DNA of 64,000 nt from Bacillota bacterium (GTDB taxonomy: Bacteria; Bacillota; Clostridia; Lachnospirales; Bianqueaceae). Every line of letters starts with the position of its first letter. Position 1 is the stretch's first letter. This document shows, piece by piece, positions 24,540 to 32,978 of this stretch. Position numbers and translations under genes: made by a program. The stretch spans positions 1 to 64,000 of the forward strand of contig JAFRUE010000012.1 of assembly GCA_017441925.1 (NCBI GenBank), read 5' to 3'. Under the pieces are notes generated by a model that had not been told where the DNA came from, did not search any database, and was given only the letters and a program-made list of their open reading frames with translations.

Positions 24540-25907
24540 TTATGCTTTCCAGTCAAGCGGGTAATCCGCAAGATATTTGTCAAGGAGTCCGCATTCATCG
24601 ATCAGTTTGAACAGGGTGTAGCGCGTACGGTAATCCTTGGCGCAGTGCATGGACAGGTTCGTCAGCGCTTCGTCGACGCCGCAGTCCGCGGGGACCATCT
24701 GTGCGCCGAGGCGTTTCATCGCGTTATAGATCGTCTCATAAGAAGGCATGTCGGCGATGACGGCCTTGATATCGTCAAAACGCTCCTGTGCTCTCCTGAT
24801 ACGGCGTTCCTGTTCTTCCCATGTCAGGAAATCGCCTTCATTCTCGCTCATGATCGCGTTCGCGGCTTCCGGCTCATATGCGTACAGCATCCACTTTACG
24901 CGGTCTTCGCGGCTGATACGGTTGGCCTTGATCTGTTCGAGATCGAGCTTGCTGAGATCTTCGCTCATGAAACGGGTGAAGATCGGCCATACCATGAGGG
25001 TGGAGACGCCGACGGAAGCGCCGTGCATCGGAGCCTTCTTACCGTGCAGCATCTGCATCATCTCCCAGTAATGGGCGATATTGTGCTCAACGGAAGCGAC
25101 CGCGCGGGTGTGTCCGACGATCATGATCGTCATGCCGGAAAGGAGCAGGGCTTCGATCAGGATCCGGATGCCCTTATCGGTGCGGGCTGCGATCTCATCG
25201 ATATTGTCGATCAGCTTGCCGACAGCGTCCATAACAATCTCGCCGCAGGTCGGGCAGTAGGGCTCATCATTGATGATGTTTCCGATGATCCAGTCGGCTT
25301 TCGCGATATATTTGCCCAGAACGTCGCCGACGCCGGAGCGGACCATCTCGATCGGCGCGGTCTTGAGAATATCGATGTCGCAGATGATGACCTCGGGGCA
25401 TTTGCCGGCGCGGTGGATCTTAACGCCGCGGAAGGTCAGCGGGCAGATTGCGGAGGTGTATCCGTCCATGGACGGAGCGGTTCCGACACAGACCTGCGGA
25501 ATGCCGAGGCGGGTCGCAACCATGCGGGTCGTATCCGTGATGGAACCGGAGCCGACGGAGACCAGGAATTCCGTATCCGGCTGCAGGCTCAGCATGACCT
25601 CACCGATCGCGGTCTCATCCGGATCCATCGGACCGTCTCTGCGGATGACGCAGGGATAGACGGTGATGCCGCCGGCCTTGAGCAGTTCTGCCGCGCGGCT
25701 TCCGGCGAGATCCCAGGTGATATTGTCCGCAACCAGGACACAGTGCGTGCCGACGCCGCGGAGCTTAACATATTCTGCGATATTATCGAGGATGCCGTTG
25801 CCGACGTAGATGTCCTGTTCCGGTTTGTTATGCTCACAAGGGCAATCGCACTCGATATCGGAAATGATCAGTTTGCTGTTTTCGTCATAATGCATCTTAT
25901 AACTCAT
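24540..25907 (-). CDS. sn-Glycerol-1-phosphate dehydrogenase (AraM/EgsA family)
   Basis: This enzyme would reduce dihydroxyacetone phosphate to sn-glycerol 1-phosphate with NAD(P)H. At 455 aa it is longer than Bacillus AraM (about 394 aa), mostly through added sequence at both ends. The iron-containing dehydrogenase fold is seen in LVSVGSGSITDTTRMVA and GTAPSMDGYTSA, and the metal ligands in GVGDVLGKY, VASVEHNIAHYWEM and MHGASVGVST. In Bacillus the product feeds heptaprenylglyceryl phosphate; here only a MATE exporter follows. An extended -10 promoter lies just upstream. Confidence 0.87.
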   Translation of the reverse strand: MSYKMHYDENSKLIISDIECDCPCEHNKPEQDIYVGNGILDNIAEYVKLRGVGTHCVLVADNITWDLAGSRAAELLKAGGITVYPCVIRRDGPMDPDETAIGEVMLSLQPDTEFLVSVGSGSITDTTRMVATRLGIPQVCVGTAPSMDGYTSAICPLTFRGVKIHRAGKCPEVIICDIDILKTAPIEMVRSGVGDVLGKYIAKADWIIGNIINDEPYCPTCGEIVMDAVGKLIDNIDEIAARTDKGIRILIEALLLSGMTIMIVGHTRAVASVEHNIAHYWEMMQMLHGKKAPMHGASVGVSTLMVWPIFTRFMSEDLSKLDLEQIKANRISREDRVKWMLYAYEPEAANAIMSENEGDFLTWEEQERRIRRAQERFDDIKAVIADMPSYETIYNAMKRLGAQMVPADCGVDEALTNLSMHCAKDYRTRYTLFKLIDECGLLDKYLADYPLDWKA

Positions 25908-25947
25908 ATGAAGACCCCTTCTTTCTGTAATGATAGGATGTTAAAAT

Positions 25948-25976
25948 GATAGCAGAGACCGGCTTTCAAGTCAAGA
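25948..25976 (-). promoter_or_regulatory. Promoter of the glycerol-1-phosphate dehydrogenase-MATE operon
   Basis: On the minus strand, TTGACT, a 17-bp spacer and TATCAT with extended TGC are seen about 40 bp before the start codon. Confidence 0.75.
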
Positions 25977-25982
25977 GAAAAG

Positions 25983-26012
25983 AAAACCGCCGGCGGGGAA
26001 ACCCGCGCCGGC
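25983..26012 (-). terminator. Terminator of the GH29 gene
   Basis: On the minus strand GCCGGCGCGGG pairs with CCCCGCCGGC (one bulge) and is followed by TTTTCTTTTC. It lies 16 bp after the GH29 stop. Confidence 0.8.
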
Positions 26013-26027
26013 AGCCTGATAAAACCG

Positions 26028-27338
26028 TTATTTCAGCGTGATCTCGACGACAGTGTCTTTTTCGTCAGGAAGAGGGAAGGTCAGGATCTGTCCCTTCTGG
26101 AACGAAAGGAAAGCGTCCTCCGGATATTCTCTGACATTCCAGTGATTTAGCTGGAAGACCTCCGAACCGTCCTTAAGAAGGCGCATATGGTCGATCTTGC
26201 CTGCAAGCCCTTTCAGACAGACGGCACCCATGGTTTCCTCATAGATATGCGCGTAGAGCTTCTTGCCGTTCTGTGTGTAGCGGCCCCATTCCGGCTTCGG
26301 ATAATCAGCCTGGCGGCAACCGTAGACGGATTCATGATTATCGCGCATCCAGCGGGCGACGTCCTCGAGGATCCGGACGGATTCCTCCGGGAAGCGTCCC
26401 TTGGAGTCCGGCCCGACGTTCAGCAGCAGATTACCGTTCTTAGAGACGCACTCTACCAGATTGCGGATGATCATCCTGGAACTCTTGTAATGATGATCGG
26501 CAGCCGAGTAGCCCCAGTTGTCATTCAGCGTGATGCAGGCCTCCCACGGGACGCTGTCGCCAAGCTCGTTGGTGACGCCTTCCGGCGGGATCATCTGCTC
26601 CGGACACGCGAAATCGCCAGCGTAATCGGAAGGATGGGCCGTCAGGATCGTGCCGGACTGCTCGCCGCTTCCTTCCAAACGGTTGTCGATGATAATGCCG
26701 GGCTGCAGTTCGCGAGCCATTCTGACAAGCTCTGCCGCGTGCCATTTCTCCCGCGCCATGTCATCATAGGAGAAATCGAACCAGATGATGTCGATCTTGC
26801 CGTAATTCGTCAGCAGCTCGCGGACCTGACCGTGCAGGTATTCGACATAGCGGCTGAAATCGCGGTTCTCGTTGCTGTAGGCGGGATTCTCGCGCATCGG
26901 ATGGTTGCGGTCGCCGTAGTGCGGATAATCCGGATGATGCCAGTCAAGCAAAGAATAGTAGAAGCCGATCTTCAGCCCGGCTTCACGGAAAGCGTCCACA
27001 TATTCGCGGACCAGATCCCGGCCGCATGGCGTGTTGGTGGACTTATAGTCCGTCAGCTTGCTGTCGAAAAGGCAGAACCCGTCGTGGTGCTTCGTGGTCA
27101 GTACAGCGTATTTCATGCCGGCATTCTTTGCGATCCGGGCCCATTCCTTCGGGTCATAATCCACCGGGTTGAATTCCTTGAAGAACGGCTCATAGTCCTC
27201 AACGGATATCCTCTCTGTGCTGCGGACCCATTCGCCGCGGGCGGGGATGGAGTACAGGCCCCAGTGAATGAACATACCGAAACGGTCCTTGCGGAACCAT
27301 TCTGTTCTGACGGTACGGTCGATGATATTCTGATCCAT
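26028..27338 (-). CDS. GH29 alpha-L-fucosidase
   Basis: This cytoplasmic enzyme (436 aa, no signal peptide) would cut alpha-linked L-fucose from imported oligosaccharides. GH29 marks include WFRKDRFGMFIHWGLYSIPA near the start, YAVLTTKHHDGFCLFDS, IIWFDFSYDD with the likely Asp nucleophile near residue 195, and LLLNVGPDSKGRFPEES. The start at 27338 follows CAGGAGGTTCACATT; an upstream in-frame stretch lacks a binding site. It is divergent from a GH2 mannosidase-like gene and has a promoter covered by an inverted repeat. Release of fucose fits the diol-dehydratase and class II aldolase genes further on. Confidence 0.92.
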   Translation of the reverse strand: MDQNIIDRTVRTEWFRKDRFGMFIHWGLYSIPARGEWVRSTERISVEDYEPFFKEFNPVDYDPKEWARIAKNAGMKYAVLTTKHHDGFCLFDSKLTDYKSTNTPCGRDLVREYVDAFREAGLKIGFYYSLLDWHHPDYPHYGDRNHPMRENPAYSNENRDFSRYVEYLHGQVRELLTNYGKIDIIWFDFSYDDMAREKWHAAELVRMARELQPGIIIDNRLEGSGEQSGTILTAHPSDYAGDFACPEQMIPPEGVTNELGDSVPWEACITLNDNWGYSAADHHYKSSRMIIRNLVECVSKNGNLLLNVGPDSKGRFPEESVRILEDVARWMRDNHESVYGCRQADYPKPEWGRYTQNGKKLYAHIYEETMGAVCLKGLAGKIDHMRLLKDGSEVFQLNHWNVREYPEDAFLSFQKGQILTFPLPDEKDTVVEITLK

Positions 27339-27377
27339 AATGTGAACCTCCTGATGCTGATGTGATTCATGGTGAAC

Positions 27378-27426
27378 AGTATAACAGCTTTTTTCTGAAA
27401 AATGTCGCTTTTTAGGAGACATTTTT
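27378..27426 (-). promoter_or_regulatory. GH29 promoter with inverted-repeat operator candidate
   Basis: On the minus strand the -10 is TATACT with extended TGT (27378-27383) and the -35 is GCGACA (27403-27408), 19 bp apart. A perfect 9-bp inverted repeat AAAAATGTC (27398-27406) / GACATTTTT (27418-27426) overlaps the -35, as expected for a repressor site. Confidence 0.6.
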
Positions 27427-27509
27427 TGCCGCTAAATGTGTATACTGTACTCACGACCAAATGTGTGTCAAGCTGATTATATCGCAAAAGAGGGATTCTT
27501 TCAACTTCA

Positions 27510-27538
27510 TTGCGAAAAGAATCAGAATGTGGTATAGT
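27510..27538 (+). promoter_or_regulatory. Promoter of the GH2 mannosidase-like gene
   Basis: The -35 TTGCGA (27510-27515), a 17-bp spacer and TATAGT (27533-27538) with extended TGG are seen. Two copies of AAATGTGT lie upstream between 27434 and 27470. Confidence 0.65.
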
Positions 27539-27601
27539 AACGAATGGCAACCAGCGGATAATGAAGATCAACAGTAGAATATGATTTGCGGAGGTATGGC
27601 A

Positions 27602-29758
27602 ATGACCACAGAGCTGAAGTGGAGAGCACGGGCGGTTATAGATGGCAAGGCTCGGGAATGGTTCCCGGCGCAGGTCCCGGGCAATGTCCAGAAGGATTAC
27701 GGAGAGGCCATGGGATTCGGAGACCATTCTTACGGCATGAACGCGGAGAAATTCCGCGTGACGGAGGATTATGCCTGGGATTATGAGGCAGAGATCCCGA
27801 CCGAAGCACTGCGTGTATCAGAGGGACAGAAGCTTTTCTTTATTACAAAGGGAATTGATTATAAATTTGAGATACTGGTGGATGATCGGGAGATTGTTGC
27901 ACAGGAGGGTATGTTCACGCCTGTTGAGATCGATCTGACAGGGATACTCGGCCGGGGAGAGGATGCAGACGGCAGACCGCATTTTCTGCAGGTTCATATC
28001 GAGCCGCATCCGAAGCGGACCGGCGCAGCAGACGATCGGACGCAGGCGGATCAGTGCGCGAAGCCGCCGGTCTGCTATGGCTGGGACTGGCATCCGCGGC
28101 TGCTCGTGTCCGGTATCTGGAACGATACATATCTCGAGACGCGCGGAACCGGCTATATCCGGGACTGTGAACCTTTCTGGGAGCTCACTGAGGACAATAG
28201 CACGGCTAGAGTCTGGTTCGCTGTGGATTGTGTCAAGGACGTAGAGATCACACTGTACGACGCACAGGGACAGAAGATCGCGGCCTGGAAGCAGCAGCCG
28301 GGGACAGAACAGGTCATCGAAATAAAGGACCCGCACCTGTGGTGGTGCAATGAGCAGGGTGAGCCGTATCTCTATCAGTGGTCTGCGAAATCTTCAGACT
28401 GTGAGAAATCCGGAACGTTAGGCATCCAGAGCTCCCGGCTCGAGATGACGGAAGGCAGCTGGCTGAGCCAGGAGACTTTCCCCAAGTCCCGGTGCGACGC
28501 GCCGGCACAGCTCGTCCTGAATGGCCGGAAGGTCTTTGCAAAGGGCAGCAACTGGGTGAATCCGGAGATTTTTACCGGCACGATCCGGGCTGAAGATTAT
28601 GAGCCGTATGTCCGTCTCGCAAAGAAAGCGCATATGAATATTTTCCGATGCTGGGGCGGATCCGGCATCAATAAAGAAGCTTTTTACGACACGTGTGACC
28701 GCCTGGGCATCATGCTCTGGGTGGAGTTCCCGCTTGCCTGCAACAATTACGTCGGGACGCCAGAGTATCTGAAGGTCCTGGAGCAGGAAGCGCGATCGAT
28801 CATCCGGCAGCTGCGCCGGCATCCGTCCGTTGTGCTGTGGTGCGGCGGCAATGAGCTTTACAACAACTGGTCGCTTATGACGGATCAGTCTCTGGCCCTG
28901 CGCCTGTTGAACCGGCTGACCTACGAGATGGATATCCGCAGGCCATTCATCGCGACGTCACCGCTTGTCGGCATGGGTCACGGCGGATACACTTTTGACG
29001 ATCCGAACGACGGACGGGACTGCTATCAGGTCTTCCAGAGCGCGTATCAGACCGCCTACACGGAATTCGGCGTGCCCGGCTTCGCGGATCCCGAGGAGAT
29101 CCGCAAGGTGATCCCGCCGGAGGATACTTTCCCGATCGAAAAAAATCCGGTCTGGATCCTGCATCACGGCTTTGAGGCCTGGGGCGAGAACCGCTGGATC
29201 TGTCCGGAGACGCTTGAAAAGTACGCACAGAAGCCGATGGAGAGTCTTGAGGAGACAGCGAAGACCGCCCAGTGGCTGCAGTGCGAAGGTTATAAGGGCA
29301 TTTTCCAGGAGGCGCGCCGTCAGGCTCCGCACTGTGCGATGGCGATCAACTGGTGCTACTGCGAGCCCTGGATATGTCCGGCCAACAACAGTCTGCTGAG
29401 CTATGGCGGAAAGCCCAAAGCGGCTTATTACGCGGTAATGGATTCGTTGCGGCCGCGGCTTGCAAGTGCGCGGATCCCTAAGTTCAGCTGGCAGCCCGGA
29501 GAGGAATTCACGGCCGAGGTCTGGCTGCTCAATGATTCGGGGAAGCCTGTCGAAGCAGACATCCGGATCCGGCTCGTTATCGGAGACGAAACGTATGATC
29601 TTGGCGAATGGCATGCGGCATCGGACGGCGCGAATACTAAAGGACCTACCGTGAAATGCGTCCTGCCGCGATCGGACGCCCGACGGATGACGCTGCAGCT
29701 TGCAGCGGACAAAGGATTCCTTGACAGCTCCTATACTGTATGTCTGTACAAGGAGTAA
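27602..29758 (+). CDS. GH2 beta-mannosidase-like glycosidase
   Basis: This 718-aa enzyme has the GH2 order of a jelly-roll sugar-binding domain (about 1-190), an immunoglobulin-like domain, a TIM barrel and a C-terminal beta domain. NIFRCWGGSGINKEAFYD and LGIMLWVEFPLAC are typical of the beta-mannosidase branch. The acid/base Glu is in VVLWCGGNELYNNW and the nucleophile Glu in AYTEFGVPGF. There is no signal peptide, so it acts on imported oligosaccharides. The ATG at 27602 is chosen because GGAGG is 7 bp upstream; the ATG at 27596 is too close to it. A related exo-glycosidase activity remains possible. Confidence 0.88.
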   Translation: MTTELKWRARAVIDGKAREWFPAQVPGNVQKDYGEAMGFGDHSYGMNAEKFRVTEDYAWDYEAEIPTEALRVSEGQKLFFITKGIDYKFEILVDDREIVAQEGMFTPVEIDLTGILGRGEDADGRPHFLQVHIEPHPKRTGAADDRTQADQCAKPPVCYGWDWHPRLLVSGIWNDTYLETRGTGYIRDCEPFWELTEDNSTARVWFAVDCVKDVEITLYDAQGQKIAAWKQQPGTEQVIEIKDPHLWWCNEQGEPYLYQWSAKSSDCEKSGTLGIQSSRLEMTEGSWLSQETFPKSRCDAPAQLVLNGRKVFAKGSNWVNPEIFTGTIRAEDYEPYVRLAKKAHMNIFRCWGGSGINKEAFYDTCDRLGIMLWVEFPLACNNYVGTPEYLKVLEQEARSIIRQLRRHPSVVLWCGGNELYNNWSLMTDQSLALRLLNRLTYEMDIRRPFIATSPLVGMGHGGYTFDDPNDGRDCYQVFQSAYQTAYTEFGVPGFADPEEIRKVIPPEDTFPIEKNPVWILHHGFEAWGENRWICPETLEKYAQKPMESLEETAKTAQWLQCEGYKGIFQEARRQAPHCAMAINWCYCEPWICPANNSLLSYGGKPKAAYYAVMDSLRPRLASARIPKFSWQPGEEFTAEVWLLNDSGKPVEADIRIRLVIGDETYDLGEWHAASDGANTKGPTVKCVLPRSDARRMTLQLAADKGFLDSSYTVCLYKE

Positions 29759-29772
29759 AACACCGGAATTTC

Positions 29773-29801
29773 TTGACATTTTATCGCAAATAAGGTATAT
29801 T
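29773..29801 (+). promoter_or_regulatory. Consensus promoter of the zinc-ribbon/GerW operon
   Basis: TTGACA (29773-29778), a 17-bp spacer and TATATT (29796-29801) lie 15 bp after the GH2 stop codon. No terminator separates the two genes. Confidence 0.85.
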
Positions 29802-29826
29802 TTCAGCAAAGAAGGGAGTGTTGAAT

Positions 29827-30342
29827 ATGGCTGAAAGAAGAGAAATATGGGATTCCATTATAAAGAGATCGCAGAAGGTGGCTGCTTCCGTCGCGAAGCA
29901 GGCGCAGACGATCGCCCAGACCGCTCAGAAGAAGACTGCGCAGACCGTAGATACGGTCAAGGTCGAGAATCAGATCAAGAAGACCCGCCAGATCCTGCAG
30001 GAAGAGTATGCGATGCTCGGTCAGGTCACCTATCAGATCGAGAAGGGCAATGTGAACAGGGACGCAGATGTGCTGAAGGCGGCCTGTAAGCGGATCGAGA
30101 GGACACTTGAGCGGATCGCCGAGCTTCAGGAAGAGAAGCAGAAGATCGCGGCCGGTGAAGAAGTTAAAGCTGACGAGACCGAAGAGACGGCCCAAGAACC
30201 CGCGGCAGCTGATGCCGAAGAAGAGTCCGGCGAGGATGACGAGGCTGATGACGCGCCGGTCATGAAGATCTGTCCGTATTGCAATGCCGGCAACGCGCCG
30301 GACGCTAAGGTCTGCGTAGCCTGCGGCAAAGAACTGGAATAA
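29827..30342 (+). CDS. Coiled-coil protein with C-terminal zinc ribbon
   Basis: This 171-aa protein of unknown function has a Gln/Lys-rich helical N-terminal part (about residues 10-100) likely to form a coiled coil. An acidic low-complexity stretch follows (about 115-148), then a zinc ribbon with ligands CPYC and CVAC. The start at 29827 follows AAGGGAG. It heads a run of six closely spaced genes ending with GerW and the beta-helix protein. It may scaffold a membrane-proximal complex; this is a guess from shape only. Confidence 0.75.
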   Translation: MAERREIWDSIIKRSQKVAASVAKQAQTIAQTAQKKTAQTVDTVKVENQIKKTRQILQEEYAMLGQVTYQIEKGNVNRDADVLKAACKRIERTLERIAELQEEKQKIAAGEEVKADETEETAQEPAAADAEEESGEDDEADDAPVMKICPYCNAGNAPDAKVCVACGKELE

Positions 30343-30357
30343 GCAGGGGCGGCCGAT

Positions 30358-30615
30358 ATGGAATCAACTCCGAAGATTCATCCGGAAGTCTACTATATCT
30401 GCGCGCATCCGGATCATAAAGGATCGATGGAGATCTTCAAAGGCGCGTCTCTTTCCAGGGTGATGGAGACGGACAGCCGCTATGAGATCATCGGTGAAGC
30501 CGCGTCCAGAGAGGACGCGATCGCTTTTACCGTCAGCACGGTGAAAGAAGCGATCAAGAAAGATCCGGAGCTTACCGATCTCAAAGAAGATATCAGAAGG
30601 ATGTATCACGCATGA
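30358..30615 (+). CDS. Small hypothetical protein
   Basis: This 85-aa protein is not recognised. It has no signal peptide or membrane helix and a His/Cys-containing opening (YYICAHPDHKG). Its C-terminal half is helical and charged (VKEAIKKDPELTDLKEDIRR). It lies 15 bp after the zinc-ribbon gene, and its stop overlaps the start of the next gene by 4 bp (ATGA), which supports it being a real, co-translated gene. Confidence 0.6.
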   Translation: MESTPKIHPEVYYICAHPDHKGSMEIFKGASLSRVMETDSRYEIIGEAASREDAIAFTVSTVKEAIKKDPELTDLKEDIRRMYHA

Positions 30616-31295
30616 ATAAAAATCCGGCATGGGCTAAAATCACGGCATTTATCGCCGGTTTCCTGTTCCTGATCGTCCTGTTCCTCACATGCTTCCAGCT
30701 GACGGTCTTCAACCGGAGTTTTGTCAGCAAAGAGATGGAGAAATACGGTGTCGCAGAGCGGATCGGCATGACGGATGAAGCGCTCGACGAGCTCTACGAC
30801 GAGATGCTGAAATATCTCGAGGGTAAGCGCGGTGATCTGAATATCCGGGTTGTCCGGTACGGTCAGGAGACCGATGCTTTCTATGAAAAAGAACTGCTGC
30901 ACATGGTCGATGTGGAAGCGCTTTTCCATGGCGGGTTCCTTCTGCGGAACGCGCTTGCGGGAGTGACGGCGATTCTGATCATGGTGCTTTTCGTGAAGAA
31001 GCAGCAGAAGCCGCTGTACGGAGGGTTCCTGGCCGCGTCGGGCTTCTTTATCGTTGCCGTCGGGATACTGACTTATCTGCTGACCCGCGATTTTGACAGG
31101 ACGTTTATCAGATTCCACGAGATCTTCTTTACGAACGATCTGTGGCAGCTCGATTACGCATCGGATCTGCTGATGAATATTGTTCCGGAGACATTCTCGC
31201 AGGACGTGGCGATCCGGACAGTCATCACGTTCGCGGCGGTCTGGATCCCGCTCCTTATCGCGAGCGCGGTGCTGTACGCAAAGAAGAGGAAATAA
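30612..31295 (+). CDS. DUF1461/TIGR01906-like integral membrane protein
   Basis: This 227-aa membrane protein has an N-terminal helix (about 9-31), a conserved extracytoplasmic loop (VFNRSFVSKEMEKYGV, then GMTDEALDELYDEMLKYLEGK), two central helices and a last helix before AKKRK. This layout matches the DUF1461 (TIGR01906) family found in Firmicutes. Its function is unknown. It is coupled to the small upstream gene by an ATGA overlap and is followed after 33 bp by the DUF2953 gene. Confidence 0.7.
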   Translation: MNKNPAWAKITAFIAGFLFLIVLFLTCFQLTVFNRSFVSKEMEKYGVAERIGMTDEALDELYDEMLKYLEGKRGDLNIRVVRYGQETDAFYEKELLHMVDVEALFHGGFLLRNALAGVTAILIMVLFVKKQQKPLYGGFLAASGFFIVAVGILTYLLTRDFDRTFIRFHEIFFTNDLWQLDYASDLLMNIVPETFSQDVAIRTVITFAAVWIPLLIASAVLYAKKRK

Positions 31296-31328
31296 CCGCC
31301 CGTCAGGACGGAGGGAAAGGAGGATCCT

Positions 31329-32534
31329 ATGGGAACGGTACTGACGATACTGCTTACGATTCTGAAGTGGATCGGTCTGATCCTGCTGTGGATCCTCATT
31401 TTGATTGCCGCAATTATACTGCTGGTCATTGTACTGCTGACGATCCCGATCCGTGTACGGGCTAAAGGCGCATTCGATCAGAAGAAAGAGATCCTGGATC
31501 TGAACGCGGATATCAGCTATTTCCTGAAGCTGGTTCACGCGCGGATCTTCCTGCGGGACAAAAAGATGGCCTGGCAGCTTAAGATCGCAGGCAAGACGAT
31601 CCGTTCATCGAAACCGCCGGATGAAGCCGCAGAGGATTCGGCAAAGTCAGAGCCATCCGAAACGGCAGAAAAGCCCGAGACCGTTGAGTCATCCGGCTCA
31701 GCCGAGAAGACCGAGTCCGGCGATACGGCCACGGCAGCTGTCGAAGGAAAGACGGAGACAGTTACGCTGACGGATAAGACGGACGAGGCTGCCTGCACGA
31801 GTGAAGAAGCAGGTCCGAAGCCGGATGAAGAGTCCGGAAAGAAGCCGGAACAGGAAACGGACAGAGAACCGGATCAAAAGCCTGACAGAAAGGCCGGCAA
31901 GGCCAGGAAAAAGCCGAAAGACGCTAAAAAGACCGAGACGGATGCCACCGATGGGGACGGCGTCCCGGAATGGGCGGCAGAGATCATGGAGCCGATCGGA
32001 CCGACCAAGATCGAAGCGCTTGAGGAAAAGATCGGGGCGCTGCTTGCGAAGATCGACCATTATTATGTGCTGTATGAAGAGGCACCGGGCAAGCGTAAGG
32101 TCATCCGGGCGCTTTTCCGGATGATCGGCCGGATGCTGCGGCAGTTCTGGTTCCGAAACAGCGAGATCCGGGCGGTCTACGGACTTGCGGATCCCGGTAC
32201 GATGGGAACGATCCAGGCTGTCGTCGGAATGCTCGGCTGCTACATTCCGGACAAAGGCTTGCGTTTCGCAGTCGATCCGGATTTCCAGAAAGAGAACATT
32301 CATGTCGACGCGGATCTGAAGCTGCGGATCCACATTCAGGCATTCATCCATTATGCGCTGTGCTTTGTCTTTAACTGGCACGTACTGAAACTCGTGTTCT
32401 ACGTGATCCGGGTCATGCGCCGGGAAAAGAGCACAGGAGACAAAACGGATAAGAAAAGCAAAAACAAAAAGAGTAAGAATAAACAAGAGCAGGAACAGTG
32501 TGCGGACCACGCTGTGGAAAGGAGCAATTCATGA
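31329..32534 (+). CDS. DUF2953 domain protein (YtfI-like)
   Basis: This 401-aa protein has a strong N-terminal membrane helix (about 5-37) followed by the DUF2953 start (RVRAKGAFDQ). A long charged, repeat-like Glu/Lys/Ser/Pro linker (about 98-215) separates it from the conserved C-terminal part with YGLADPGTMGTIQAVVGML and a further helix near 345. In Bacillus YtfI is paired with YtfJ (GerW); the same pair occurs here with a 4-bp ATGA overlap. The linker length varies in this family and is probably disordered. Confidence 0.8.
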   Translation: MGTVLTILLTILKWIGLILLWILILIAAIILLVIVLLTIPIRVRAKGAFDQKKEILDLNADISYFLKLVHARIFLRDKKMAWQLKIAGKTIRSSKPPDEAAEDSAKSEPSETAEKPETVESSGSAEKTESGDTATAAVEGKTETVTLTDKTDEAACTSEEAGPKPDEESGKKPEQETDREPDQKPDRKAGKARKKPKDAKKTETDATDGDGVPEWAAEIMEPIGPTKIEALEEKIGALLAKIDHYYVLYEEAPGKRKVIRALFRMIGRMLRQFWFRNSEIRAVYGLADPGTMGTIQAVVGMLGCYIPDKGLRFAVDPDFQKENIHVDADLKLRIHIQAFIHYALCFVFNWHVLKLVFYVIRVMRREKSTGDKTDKKSKNKKSKNKQEQEQCADHAVERSNS

Positions 32535-32953
32535 AGGCTAAGGAAGGATTGAACGATCTGCTGTCTCAGCTGGAGGGCTTTATCACAACAAAGACGGTGG
32601 TCGGAGAGGCGATTCACATGGGGGACGATACGATCCTGCTTCCGCTTGTGGACGTAACACTTGGCGTAGGCGCCGGTGCAAAGGACAAGAATTATGACAA
32701 GAACGGCCTGGTAAGCACGATCGGAGGCGCGAGCGCCAAGATGAGCCCGAGCGCGATTCTGGTCGTACAGCGCGGGAACGTCCGGATCATAAACGTCCGG
32801 AACCAGGATACCGTTACCAAGATCATGGATATGGTCCCCGACGTACTGGATCGCGTATCGAACGGATTCTCCAAAGAGAAAGAGAACAAGGCCTTCCGTG
32901 CCAAGGCTGACGCGGCTGCCAAGGCTGATACTGCGGCGGATAAGGCGGAATAA
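32531..32953 (+). CDS. gerW: GerW/YtfJ-family sporulation protein
   Basis: This 140-aa protein belongs to the GerW (YtfJ) family, in Bacillus needed for normal spore germination responses. Family marks are TKTVVGEAIHMGDDTILLPL, then VTLGVGAGA, GGASAKMSPSAILVVQRGNVRI and the end of the domain at VPDVLDRV. An Ala/Lys-rich tail follows. Its start overlaps the YtfI-like gene. It supports the organism being a spore former or descending from one, although the family also occurs in non-sporulating relatives. Confidence 0.87.
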   Translation: MKAKEGLNDLLSQLEGFITTKTVVGEAIHMGDDTILLPLVDVTLGVGAGAKDKNYDKNGLVSTIGGASAKMSPSAILVVQRGNVRIINVRNQDTVTKIMDMVPDVLDRVSNGFSKEKENKAFRAKADAAAKADTAADKAE

Positions 32954-32978
32954 ACCACGGCAGCAGGAGGTAACTGTT

